44,860 bases of DNA. It comes from Parabacteroides hominis (GTDB lineage: Bacteria; Bacteroidota; Bacteroidia; Bacteroidales; Tannerellaceae). Shown here piece after piece: positions 1 to 7,089 of the stretch. Every line of letters begins with the position of its first letter. Position 1 is the stretch's first letter. The stretch is from assembly GCF_014287585.1 (NCBI RefSeq), contig NZ_JACOOJ010000042.1, positions 1 to 44,860 of the forward strand. The letters run 5' to 3'. Below the pieces are notes generated by a model. It did no database searches and was not told the DNA's origin. It was given only the letters and a program-made list of their open reading frames with translations. The position numbers were made by a program, and so were the translations under genes.

Positions 1-108
1 AACGAAAATGGCAATTATTACTTATACAACTCGGAAAATTGCGGCATAGAAAAATACTATATCGGGAAAAGGAGGAAACGATATAAAAAGAGGATGTGTC
101 GGTTTTGA
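1..108 (+). other. Possible truncated 3' end of an upstream gene
   Basis: The window opens in sequence that stays open in frame 1 to a TGA at 106-108 and in frame 3 to a TAA at 84-86. Either could be the tail of a gene starting to the left. The frame 1 peptide (NENGNYYLYNSENCGIEKYY and 15 more residues) is rich in Asn, Tyr and Lys and was not recognised. Its stop lies in the loop of a hairpin, which argues mildly against it. It may equally be non-coding. Confidence 0.2.
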
Positions 109-116
109 CACACCCT
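91..116 (-). terminator. Hairpin with minus-strand U-tract
   Basis: A ten-base stem (91-100 with 107-116, one G/U-type mismatch) encloses a six-base loop. Read on the minus strand the stem is followed by CTTTTTAT, so it fits a rho-independent terminator for leftward transcription. It lies 250 bases beyond the end of the helicase gene and would be a second, back-up terminator, or serve an unrecognised short minus-strand transcript from 117-300. Confidence 0.5.
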
Positions 117-300
117 CAAAAGAAAGATATTTTATAATCAAATAATTCTAAAGTGTTTGGCCGTGTGCCGTGAAAACGGCAATTACCCTGCGACAGGTGA
201 ACAAGCGGTCAGATTTAATATTAATAATACTAAAGTATATTGAAATTAAAAGTTCAATGTAGCCTGTAGCCCTGTGAAGGACGAAAGCATACAGAAAACA
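117..300. other. Non-coding stretch, no recognised gene
   Basis: Together with its flanks this leaves about 340 bases without a supported gene. The only structure seen is a small hairpin at 167-180 (GCCGT/ACGGC with a four-base loop) in a GC-richer patch. The stretch lies between two minus-strand terminator-like hairpins, so a short leftward transcript is possible, but nothing identifies one. Confidence 0.3.
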
Positions 301-330
301 AGCCCCGGAGGTGGAAACGCCTTTGGGGCT
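301..330 (-). terminator. Terminator of the helicase gene
   Basis: A near-palindrome (AGCCCC...GGGGCT outer stem with inner AGG/CCT pairing) lies ten bases beyond the helicase stop codon. On the minus strand it is followed by TTGTTTTCTG. The GC-rich stem followed by T residues fits an intrinsic terminator. Confidence 0.65.
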
Positions 331-340
331 TCGTCGTATG

Positions 341-1756
341 TTACTCTTCGAACTCTTCCGGCAGATTCACCAGATAGAGCCGGTGGGTCGCGCGTGTAAA
401 GGCGGTGTAAAGCCAACGGTAGAAATCTTCCCCAAGCATTTCTTCCGTGATATAGCCGATATCCAGAAAGACATTCATCCACTGTCCGCCCTGCGCCTTG
501 TGGCAGGTGACGGCATAGGCGAATTTGACTTGCAGGACGTTGTAGTGAGGATCGGCTTTCATCTTTTTCATCTTTCCCGCCTTTGTCGGGACATCGTCGT
601 AATCTTCGAGGATGGTATAGAAAAGCTTGTCATTAAGCTCTTTCGGCAATGCGGGGGCATCTGTCTGCAAAGTGTCGAGGAGGATCTTGACTTCCATTTC
701 GAGATCGTAATCCTGGAAACGGACCGATACGTCGGCAAAGCGGAAACCGTAGAGTTCGTAAGTCCTTCGTACACGTAGCACCTGTATGATTTCGCCGTTT
801 GCGATGAAGTCCATCTCCTTATTGCCGGCAGTCCAGAAATAGTTATTCTTGGCAACCATCAGCCGGTCGCCGGACGAAAGTTCTTCTTCCCGGTACAGGA
901 TGCGGTTGCGGATACCATTATTATATATGGTAGCCCGTTTGTTGGAACGCGAAATGATCATGGTTTCTTCGATCCCGTCCCGGCTGTAGGCCGAGGAGAT
1001 CTCTTCGATCAGTTCGTCACCGTTTACCTTCCTGAAATCACTGAAGCCTTTCAGCCTTAGCTTGGGGAAAATCTCGACCGTCTCGTTTCGCAAGGCATCC
1101 CGGAGGCGGGTGGCATTGAACAGGATTCCGGAGTCTTCGCTTTGGCGGACAACCTGGGTCAGCGTGATCTCCTGTACTTGCAGATTATATCCCCGCAGTA
1201 TTTCCGGGTTGAGGGCCGGGCTTTCGGTTTGCATGACGGGAGGAAGCTGTGCCACATCGCCCATCAGGATCAGGCGGCAGTTTTCGCCGGAATAGACATA
1301 CTGGACCAGGTCGTCCAACAGACGTCCGGTTCCGAAAGCAAACGAGTCCAACCCTTCATTGGCTATCATGGAGGCTTCGTCTACAATGAAAAGCGTGTCT
1401 TTATGCAAGTTGTCGGCCGGATGGAAACCTGTCGGTTCGTTGGAAAAGGCTTTCTGGCGATATATCTTCTTGTGTATCGTAAACGCTTTCTGTTCGGCAT
1501 AGCCGGAAAACACCTTTGCCGCCCGTCCGGTCGGGGCGAGCAGGATGCTTTTCTGTTTTAGTTCCGCCATCGTCTTCACCAAGGCTCCGACCAGCGAAGT
1601 TTTACCGGTTCCTGCATATCCTTTCAGCAGTAAAAGCGAATCCGGTTCTTCCGAAAGCAGGAAATCGGAGAGGACATTTAACGCCAAAACCTGGTCTTCG
1701 GTCGGATTATATGGGAAATTTTGCGTAATTTGGCGGCTTAAATAACTATTTATCAT
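341..1756 (-). CDS. SF1 ATP-dependent DNA helicase (RecD/Dda/Pif1-like)
   Basis: A 471-residue superfamily 1 helicase, predicted to unwind DNA with ATP in recombination or repair. The Walker A motif GYAGTGKTS is at residues 46-54, Walker B IVDEAS at about 124-129, and motif III-type MGDVAQLPPV near 165-175. The C-terminal half has the UvrD_C_2-type signature VTCHKAQGGQW and a motif VI LYTAFTRATHRLYLV at the end. This AAA_30 plus UvrD_C_2 arrangement is usual for the short RecD2/Dda-like helicases common in Bacteroidetes. No nuclease domain is seen. It is divergent from the 1850 gene across 93 bases. A near-consensus minus-strand -7 (TACCTTTA, 1780-1787) lies 24 bases before the start. The exact biological role is not shown by the sequence. 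Confidence 0.9.
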   Translation of the reverse strand: MINSYLSRQITQNFPYNPTEDQVLALNVLSDFLLSEEPDSLLLLKGYAGTGKTSLVGALVKTMAELKQKSILLAPTGRAAKVFSGYAEQKAFTIHKKIYRQKAFSNEPTGFHPADNLHKDTLFIVDEASMIANEGLDSFAFGTGRLLDDLVQYVYSGENCRLILMGDVAQLPPVMQTESPALNPEILRGYNLQVQEITLTQVVRQSEDSGILFNATRLRDALRNETVEIFPKLRLKGFSDFRKVNGDELIEEISSAYSRDGIEETMIISRSNKRATIYNNGIRNRILYREEELSSGDRLMVAKNNYFWTAGNKEMDFIANGEIIQVLRVRRTYELYGFRFADVSVRFQDYDLEMEVKILLDTLQTDAPALPKELNDKLFYTILEDYDDVPTKAGKMKKMKADPHYNVLQVKFAYAVTCHKAQGGQWMNVFLDIGYITEEMLGEDFYRWLYTAFTRATHRLYLVNLPEEFEE

Positions 1757-1807
1757 TTTGATTGCAATAATTTTCGCGATAAAGGTAGTGTATTAAATAT
1801 TCTTTTT

Positions 1808-1815
1808 TAAATTTG
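1808..1815 (+). promoter_or_regulatory. Bacteroides-type -7 element before the 1850 operon
   Basis: TAAATTTG matches the Bacteroidetes primary-sigma -7 consensus TAnnTTTG and lies 34 bases before the ATG at 1850. A clear -33 TTG was not found at the usual spacing, so the call rests on the -7 element and its position. Confidence 0.5.
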
Positions 1816-1849
1816 CCGAACGAAATAAATTCAAAAAACAATATAAACC

Positions 1850-2479
1850 ATGAAAGTTACATTAAAGATTTTGTTGGCTGTGGCTGTTTTACTGCTTGCG
1901 TATATGTGCTACAGAAGTATTATGGGTCCGATCGAATTTAAAGATGAGAAGGATCGTCGTGAAAACTTGATCAAAGCTCGTTTGATCGATATCCGTAAGG
2001 CTCAGATCGAGTACAAGAACATTCACAAGGTGCATGCAGCCAATTTTGATGAACTGAGTAAGTTTTTAAAAGATGAAAAGTTGCCGTTCCTTATCAAGGA
2101 AGGTGTCTTGACTGACGAACAGCTCGAAAAGGGTATGACAGAGAAAGAAGCCGTTAAGAAAGGTTTGATCAGACGTGACACTGTTTGGGTAACAGCTGTG
2201 GACACATTGTTCGGCAGTGGTTATAATGTAGACGATATGCGCAATGTACCGGGTGCAAGCGTGCAGTTCTCTATGGATACGGCTACTCTGACTTCCGGTT
2301 CCGGTTATACTGTAAAAGTATTCCAGTGCGGTGTTCTGTATGACGACTATCTGGGCGACTTGGACAAACAGTTGGTTTTCAACTTGAAGGATAAGGCCGA
2401 AAAGATGAACAAATATCCGGGTCTGCGCGTCGGTTCTATCGAAGAAATCAATAACAACGCAGGTAACTGGGAAGATTAA
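1850..2479 (+). CDS. Conserved hypothetical protein with N-terminal membrane anchor
   Basis: A 209-residue protein with one hydrophobic segment at residues 5-22 (ILLAVAVLLLAYMCY), then a charged, helical stretch to about residue 110 and a mixed C-terminal part. The layout (short cytoplasmic tip, one anchor, then a helix carrying RLIDIRKAQIEY) resembles pseudopilin-like anchored proteins, but no prepilin peptidase site is evident and the name is not justified. It is the first gene of an apparent operon: the DUF3822 gene starts 9 bases after its stop and rsmD overlaps that. A -7-like promoter lies just upstream. Function unknown. Confidence 0.85.
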   Translation: MKVTLKILLAVAVLLLAYMCYRSIMGPIEFKDEKDRRENLIKARLIDIRKAQIEYKNIHKVHAANFDELSKFLKDEKLPFLIKEGVLTDEQLEKGMTEKEAVKKGLIRRDTVWVTAVDTLFGSGYNVDDMRNVPGASVQFSMDTATLTSGSGYTVKVFQCGVLYDDYLGDLDKQLVFNLKDKAEKMNKYPGLRVGSIEEINNNAGNWED

Positions 2480-2488
2480 TGATTGCCT

Positions 2489-3316
2489 ATGGCTATTAAC
2501 CTGTCTGATAAGTTAACAGCTGATCATTCGGAAAATTACATAATGTCCATCCGGCTCCGGTCGGGTGGACTTTCTTTTTCCGCATACAGTCCTTCGGTGA
2601 ACGAGAGTTTCTTTTATAGAGACGTCGAATTCGACCGGACAAAACCTTATGTCTCTTCCCTGAAAGAATGTTTCTTTGAAAACGATTTCCTGACCTGGTT
2701 CTACAAACAGGTCAATGTGGTTTGTGTCACTCCCCAATATACGCTTGTGCCGTCAGCTGTTTTTCAGGAAAAACAGAAGGCGGAACTGCTGGCGTTCACA
2801 TTTTCTTCTCCCGAAGGGCGATGCCTGAGCAATGAGCTGAAAGACGAACAGGCAGAACTGATATTCGGGGTGGATGAGGAAGTGTATGAGTTTTGTTCCC
2901 GTTCGCTGGTCAATCCCCGTTTTGTCCATCACGTCAGTCCGCTGCTTTCGTTGTGGAAGAAGCAGAGCCGTACGCGCTTGCCCCGCCAGTTGTATGTCGT
3001 GCTGCATCGGCGGAAGATGGATGTGGCATGCTATGCGCAGGGGAACCTGCTTTTCGTGAACTCGTTCGAGTATGAACATACGGACGATATTTTGTATTAT
3101 ATATTATATGTATGGAAACAGGCCGGGATGGATCAACAGAAAGACCAGTTGCGTCTTTTCGGCGATGTGGCCTTACGGAGTACTATTACGAATACGTTGC
3201 GGAATTATTTACAATACATCGATCCGTTGGAGATCCCTTCCGAAGCCTATCTGCTGGGGCCGGAGGTGTTGCAGGCTCCGCTGGATCTTATAGCTTTATC
3301 ATTATGCGAATTATAA
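2489..3316 (+). CDS. DUF3822 family protein
   Basis: A 275-residue cytoplasmic protein without a signal peptide. It resembles the Bacteroidetes DUF3822 family, whose fold is thought to be related to the actin/hexokinase ATPase superfamily. That family assignment is from recognition of overall sequence character (LSDKLTADHSENYIMSIRLR near the N-terminus, LYVVLHRRKMDVACY in the middle), not from a search. The ATG at 2489 is preferred over the in-frame TTG two codons earlier. Its last 13 bases overlap the start of rsmD, which indicates translational coupling. The biochemical role is unknown; the fixed link to an rRNA methyltransferase suggests a part in ribosome or RNA metabolism, which is inference. 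Confidence 0.8.
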   Translation: MAINLSDKLTADHSENYIMSIRLRSGGLSFSAYSPSVNESFFYRDVEFDRTKPYVSSLKECFFENDFLTWFYKQVNVVCVTPQYTLVPSAVFQEKQKAELLAFTFSSPEGRCLSNELKDEQAELIFGVDEEVYEFCSRSLVNPRFVHHVSPLLSLWKKQSRTRLPRQLYVVLHRRKMDVACYAQGNLLFVNSFEYEHTDDILYYILYVWKQAGMDQQKDQLRLFGDVALRSTITNTLRNYLQYIDPLEIPSEAYLLGPEVLQAPLDLIALSLCEL

Positions 3317-3861
3317 GTGGAATATACGGACGGCGCCGTTTTGATGTCCCGTCTACCTTCAGCGCCCGTCCGACGACGGACTTTGCGAAGGAAAATATCT
3401 TCAATGTGATCTCCAACCATATCGACCTTGAAGGGTTGGACGCGCTCGACCTCTTTGCCGGGACGGGAAGCATCTCTTTCGAATTGCTTTCACGCGAATG
3501 CCGGAGTGTGACGGCTGTCGAGAAGAATAATGCGCATGCTTCTTTTATCGCCAAAGTCGCTAAAGAGCTGAAAACGGATTCGCTGACGCTGATCCGCGGC
3601 GATGTCTTCCGTTATCTCCATTCGGCTCCGGCCCAGCGTTTCGATTTCATCTTTGCCGATCCTCCTTATGCCCTGAAAGAATTGCCCGAAGTGCCGAAGC
3701 TTGTCTTCGAACGCGACCTGTTGCGGGACGGCGGAATCTTCGTGATGGAACATCCGAAGACAAATGATTTCTCCGGGTTGCCCTATTTCTACCAGCACCG
3801 CGTCTACGGTTCGGTGAACTTTTCCATCTTTATTAAAGAAGGGGAGAAAACAGACGCATAA
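3304..3861 (+). CDS. rsmD: 16S rRNA (guanine966-N2)-methyltransferase RsmD
   Basis: A 185-residue SAM-dependent methyltransferase of the RsmD family, which modifies G966 of 16S rRNA in the assembled 30S subunit. It begins MRIISGIYGRR, followed by RPTTDFAKENIFN, the SAM-binding motif I LDLFAGTGSISFE (about residues 45-57), an acidic VEKN after strand 2, and the catalytic N6/N2-type motif ADPPY near residue 120. Length is normal for the family. The ATG at 3304 overlaps the end of the DUF3822 gene by 13 bases; the same frame stays open upstream to 3112, but that extension would run through the DUF3822 gene and has no family support. The 3' end overlaps the convergent cardiolipin synthase gene by 29 bases. 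Confidence 0.95.
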   Translation: MRIISGIYGRRRFDVPSTFSARPTTDFAKENIFNVISNHIDLEGLDALDLFAGTGSISFELLSRECRSVTAVEKNNAHASFIAKVAKELKTDSLTLIRGDVFRYLHSAPAQRFDFIFADPPYALKELPEVPKLVFERDLLRDGGIFVMEHPKTNDFSGLPYFYQHRVYGSVNFSIFIKEGEKTDA

Positions 3862-5278
3862 ACGATTCGGCTATGCGCTGCTTGGCCGGACGCTTCAGCC
3901 AGCGTGACGGGACCAGCCTTTCGCAACTGTGCATGTCGTGCAGGAACACCTTCTTCATTTGTTGGGCAAACGAAGGCTGGTAGACAAACGCGTTGATCTC
4001 GAAATTATGCTCGAAGCTGCGGAAGTCCATATTGGCGGAACCGATGCAGGTCAGTTCGTCGTCCGCCACCATCAGTTTCGAGTGCAGGAATCCCGGTTTA
4101 TAGAAATAGACCTTGACGCCAGCCTTTACCATTTCATCGATGAAAGAGTGGGTCGCCATGTTTGCCGTACGCGTGTCCGAACGCTTAGGGAGCATCAGCC
4201 GCACGTCTACGCCTCCCAAAGCCGCTATCTGCAAAGCCTGGTTCAGTCCTTCGGTCGGAAGGAAATAAGGAGTCTGGATAAATACATATTTCTTGGCGTT
4301 GGCAACCGTGAAGATGGCCGCTTGCAGGAGCGTACGCCATTGTCCGACAGGCCCGCTGGTGCAGATCTGCATGATATTATCGTCGGAATAGACCGGAAGC
4401 GGCGGATAATAAATCTTGTCGTTCAGGAGTTTCTTGCTGACCACATACCAGTCAATCAGGAAAGCCGCCTGCAAACCGTGCACACCCTTTCCGGTAATCT
4501 TGAAATGCGTGTCCCGCCATGTGCCCCAACTGGTCCCTTTCGTGTAGCGGTCTGCAATGTTCATGCCGCCCATAAAACCGACTTTGCCGTCTATGACAAC
4601 GATCTTCCGGTGGTTCCGGTAGTTTACCTTGCTGGTGAAGACCGGGAACGCCACTTTCAGGAAAGCATTGACTTCGATGCCGGCATCCGACATTTCCTTG
4701 AAGAACTTGTCTTTCACGTTCCAGCAGCCCACGTCGTCGTAAAGGACACGGACTTCGACACCTTCTTTGGCTTTCTCGATCAACAGTTCTTTAACCTTGT
4801 TCCCGATTTCGTCATCGCAGAAGATATAATATTGGATATGGATATGGTGGGTTGCCTTGGCAATCTCTTCCAACAGGTCGTGAAACTTGTCTGCCCCGTT
4901 CGTGTAGATCGTGATGTCGCTTCCGTAGAGCAGGGACGACTGGTTGCTGTTTGTCAACAGCGTGACCAATGGCTGGTAGGGGGCGGGAACGGAACAGGTA
5001 TCTTGCGGTAGCTTTCCCGCCTGCGGACGTTTCATGATGCGCTTGTAGGTGCGCCGGGAGATGATCCGTTGCTTCCGGTTATCCTGCCCGAAGAAGAAAT
5101 AGAACAGGAGCCCGATACCGGGAGCAAGTAACAGCACGATCACCCAGGGGATAGTTTTCAATGGATTCCGGTTCTCCGTGATGATAACCAGCACCAATCC
5201 GAGAATGGTGACGCAGTATAATATGATGAATATTATACCCACTATCCATTGTATATGTATGTGTATGAGTGCCAGCAT
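3833..5278 (-). CDS. cls: Cardiolipin synthase (phospholipase D family)
   Basis: A 481-residue membrane enzyme that condenses two phosphatidylglycerols to cardiolipin and glycerol. Two N-terminal membrane helices (about residues 10-34 and 43-63, a PLDc_N-type domain) are followed by two phospholipase D half-sites. HxKxxxxD motifs are H223/K225/D230 (HRKIVVID) and H399/K401/D406 (HSKLMVAD), each with the downstream GG/GSxN element (FMGGMN, CIGSANMD). Both sites are intact. The gene is convergent with rsmD (29-base overlap) and divergent from the rhomboid gene. A promoter-like pair lies at 5317-5348. A long open frame on the opposite strand is a shadow. Confidence 0.95.
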   Translation of the reverse strand: MLALIHIHIQWIVGIIFIILYCVTILGLVLVIITENRNPLKTIPWVIVLLLAPGIGLLFYFFFGQDNRKQRIISRRTYKRIMKRPQAGKLPQDTCSVPAPYQPLVTLLTNSNQSSLLYGSDITIYTNGADKFHDLLEEIAKATHHIHIQYYIFCDDEIGNKVKELLIEKAKEGVEVRVLYDDVGCWNVKDKFFKEMSDAGIEVNAFLKVAFPVFTSKVNYRNHRKIVVIDGKVGFMGGMNIADRYTKGTSWGTWRDTHFKITGKGVHGLQAAFLIDWYVVSKKLLNDKIYYPPLPVYSDDNIMQICTSGPVGQWRTLLQAAIFTVANAKKYVFIQTPYFLPTEGLNQALQIAALGGVDVRLMLPKRSDTRTANMATHSFIDEMVKAGVKVYFYKPGFLHSKLMVADDELTCIGSANMDFRSFEHNFEINAFVYQPSFAQQMKKVFLHDMHSCERLVPSRWLKRPAKQRIAESFMRLFSPLL

Positions 5279-5316
5279 TCCGGATGTTTTTATGTCTGTC
5301 AGTATGTTGTAATTTG

Positions 5317-5348
5317 TAAAGATAGGAAGCTAAAACGGAAATAGCAAA
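5317..5348 (-). promoter_or_regulatory. Bacteroides-type promoter of cls
   Basis: On the minus strand TTTG (5348-5345) and TATCTTTA (5324-5317) are separated by 20 bases. This fits the Bacteroidetes -33/-7 pair except for the last base of the -7. It lies 39 bases before the cls start. Confidence 0.55.
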
Positions 5349-5402
5349 TGCAAAAGCTTTGTTTTTGTAAACCATATAAGGGAAACATTGTTCAATCTTT
5401 AC

Positions 5403-5410
5403 TACATTTG
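5403..5410 (+). promoter_or_regulatory. -7 element before the rhomboid gene
   Basis: TACATTTG matches TAnnTTTG exactly and ends 23 bases before the ATG at 5434. No -33 TTG is at the standard distance (the nearest is 12 bases upstream), so confidence is moderate. Confidence 0.45.
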
Positions 5411-5433
5411 ACACCATTAATATAGAATAGACT

Positions 5434-6027
5434 ATGATTACTTATGTTATTATCGGGATCACGGTTATCGTGTCCTATATCTGTTTCGGCAACCATGAGT
5501 TGTTCCGTAAGTTGGCATTCATACCGTACCGCACGGTTCATAACCGGGAATGGTATCGGTTGATCACGCATGGTTTCGTACATGCCGACATGACGCACCT
5601 GCTTGTGAATATGTTTACTTTCTGGTCGTTCGGGACGTATATGGAGAGTGCTTTCGGCTATTTAGGGCTCGGTACGGGCGGCTATCTGGGATTGTATTTT
5701 GGCGGGATGGTTGCCGCTTCCCTTTATGATCTGATCCGCCGGCGCAATGATCCTTATTATGTATCGATAGGCGCTTCGGGAGCTGTATCGGCCGTCTTGT
5801 TTACTTCCATCTTTCTGGACCCGTGGGGAAAGATTCTGTTTTTTGCCGTACTGCCGATTCCGGGGATTATCTTTGGCGTGATCTACCTGGCCTATTGCCA
5901 GTATATGGCGAAAAAGGCGGGGGATAATGTCAATCATAACGCCCACTTCTACGGAGCGCTTTACGGTTTGATTTACCCGGCTATATTGGAGCCTTCGCTG
6001 ATAAAGGCGTTCTTGGCTCATTTCTAA
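5434..6027 (+). CDS. Rhomboid family intramembrane serine protease
   Basis: A 197-residue, six-helix membrane protein predicted to cleave transmembrane substrates within the bilayer. The catalytic serine is in GASGAVSA (residues 113-120, Ser115) and the partner histidine is in NAHFYGALYG (His171), matching the Ser/His dyad of GlpG-type rhomboids. The conserved HxxxN of helix 2 (THLLVNM, His55/Asn59) is also present. The size is that of the minimal bacterial form without cytosolic domains. It is a single gene with its own -7-like element, divergent from cls. Its substrate cannot be told from context. Confidence 0.92.
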   Translation: MITYVIIGITVIVSYICFGNHELFRKLAFIPYRTVHNREWYRLITHGFVHADMTHLLVNMFTFWSFGTYMESAFGYLGLGTGGYLGLYFGGMVAASLYDLIRRRNDPYYVSIGASGAVSAVLFTSIFLDPWGKILFFAVLPIPGIIFGVIYLAYCQYMAKKAGDNVNHNAHFYGALYGLIYPAILEPSLIKAFLAHF

Positions 6028-6092
6028 GAAGATTTGAACCACAAATAATGATTTATCAGTGAGCTAACAGACAAAGCTGCGCCTTATGCCGC

Positions 6093-6273
6093 AGGCTCTC
6101 TTTTGCCGTCTGCTTCAGCAGACGGTTTAAAAGGCCTGGAGGCTAAGCCTCTTCCCTTGTGGGCTTTAGCCCCTTTATGGATTATATTTAAAGGGGTTAA
6201 AACCCACATAGGAACCGGCAAAGCCGGAACAATCATCTATCCGTCTGCTGAAGCAGACGGCAAAAGAGAGCCT
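6093..6273. repeat. Nested multi-hairpin palindromic element A
   Basis: The outer arms are an exact 33-base inverted repeat (6093-6125 with 6241-6273). Inside lie an imperfect 19-base inverted repeat (6159-6177 with 6189-6207, 17/19 matching) and two short palindromes (6139-6151 and 6215-6227). Each outer arm itself contains a perfect eight-base hairpin (CCGTCTGC...GCAGACGG, at 6106-6125 and 6241-6260). No gene is supported. It resembles a REP/MITE-type extragenic element; a transposase is not present. It may also act as a terminator for the convergent rhomboid and outer-membrane genes. Confidence 0.8.
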
Positions 6274-6336
6274 ACGGCACGCCATCCATATTATACACCG
6301 GTAAATCATCATTTCTGATTCAAATCTGCTAAAAGA

Positions 6337-6485
6337 TGAGTCTGATAGACGCAAATATAATTTTGACGCGGATTTCGCGAATAACGCGGATAAGAAATAT
6401 GTATCAGGTGTTTAATTCGCGTTATCCGCGAAATCCGCGTCAAGAAATCCTGTTTATTTATTTTAATCTGCGTCTATCAGACTCA
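6337..6485. repeat. Nested palindromic element B
   Basis: Exact 17-base outer inverted repeats (6337-6353 with 6469-6485) enclose imperfect 27-base inner inverted repeats (6365-6391 with 6415-6441, 25/27 matching) made of GCGGATTTCGCG-like blocks. The structure is a double-arm palindrome typical of small non-autonomous or extragenic repeats. No coding capacity is supported. Confidence 0.8.
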
Positions 6486-6515
6486 AACCTCGTATGTGAA
6501 GTTGTTCCTATAGAT

Positions 6516-6603
6516 GCCTGTCGCTTCCCGAAAAGGTCGGCATCGGTTGCCGGATAGATGCCTACCTTTTTCCTGCTACCCTATAGGCTTTTCCCGGACA
6601 GGC
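6516..6603. repeat. Palindromic element C
   Basis: GCCTGTC (6516-6522) pairs with GACAGGC (6597-6603). The arms continue inward with AAAAG/CTTTT and enclose a second AAAAGGT/ACCTTTT pair. The stem is interrupted by bulges, so this is weaker than elements A and B. Confidence 0.5.
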
Positions 6604-6801
6604 TAAAGGCTGTATTTTTTAGCCTATAACCTGTATTTTATGGGACAGGAACCAATCAGATCCCTTATATGACAAAACTAAAAAACAGGGTTTACGGCGG
6701 TAAAAGGCTAATAGCCAGCGATTTGTTGTGAAGGCTGTGAAACCGGTTTACGATCATCCAATCCTATCGATCGATCCCGCCTTTTTTTATCCTGCATTCA
6801 C

Positions 6802-6854
6802 AGGGTTCACAGCAACATGCTGATCTACAGAGTTTTCCGGATAGTGTGAACCCT
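6802..6854. repeat. Palindromic element D
   Basis: AGGGTTCACA (6802-6811) and TGTGAACCCT (6845-6854) form an exact ten-base inverted repeat with a 33-base spacer. It lies in non-coding sequence carrying several further copies of CACAG/CTGTG-like words. Confidence 0.5.
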
Positions 6855-6916
6855 AATTAAATAAAACAACCAGGGGGTATTTAGAGGATAATCTAAGAAG
6901 ATTCGAACATTTATCT

Positions 6917-6943
6917 GTTACTTTGGCTTGGTCCAAAAGTAAC
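6917..6943. repeat. Short inverted repeat E
   Basis: GTTACTTTGG (6917-6926) and CCAAAAGTAAC (6933-6943) form a stem with one bulged base around a six-base loop. Similar GTCCAAAAGTAACCAAAA-type sequence is a familiar extragenic motif in Bacteroidales; that is from memory and was not searched. Confidence 0.5.
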
Positions 6944-6982
6944 CAAAAGATCAAGGCTTAACCGTCCGGTCTACTCCGGGCA

Positions 6983-7033
6983 AAGCCTGCGCTGTCGCCT
7001 GCGAAATTCGCTTCGCTCAGACAGCGCAGGCTT
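6983..7033. terminator. GC-rich hairpin between convergent genes
   Basis: AAGCCTGCGCTGTC (6983-6996) pairs exactly with 7020-7033 over 14 bases. The loop holds a further small GCGAAATTCGC palindrome. It lies 57 bases beyond the stop of the minus-strand outer-membrane gene and could terminate it, though no T-run follows on either strand. It may instead be another extragenic repeat unit. Confidence 0.5.
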
Positions 7034-7089
7034 CTGCCGCTACACCCTATGCTTTCTCTCCATTAAAGGCCGGATGAGTCATAAAATCA

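Noticed and set aside
3112..3303. Upstream extension of the rsmD frame
   Set aside because: It would overlap 205 bases of the DUF3822 gene. RsmD proteins begin with the MRIISG-type segment found at 3304.
3929..5011. A 360-codon open frame on the plus strand opposite cls
   Set aside because: It lies wholly inside the minus-strand cardiolipin synthase gene, which has both intact catalytic motifs. The antisense translation shows no domain and is a by-product of codon bias.
6103..6557. Two short frames (71 and 73 codons) in the palindrome region
   Set aside because: Both are read through inverted repeats and have no protein-like features.
6028..7089. CRISPR array or insertion sequence in the repeat-rich interval
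   Set aside because: The repeats are inverted, of different sequence and unevenly spaced. There are no direct repeats with spacers, no cas genes and no transposase frame.
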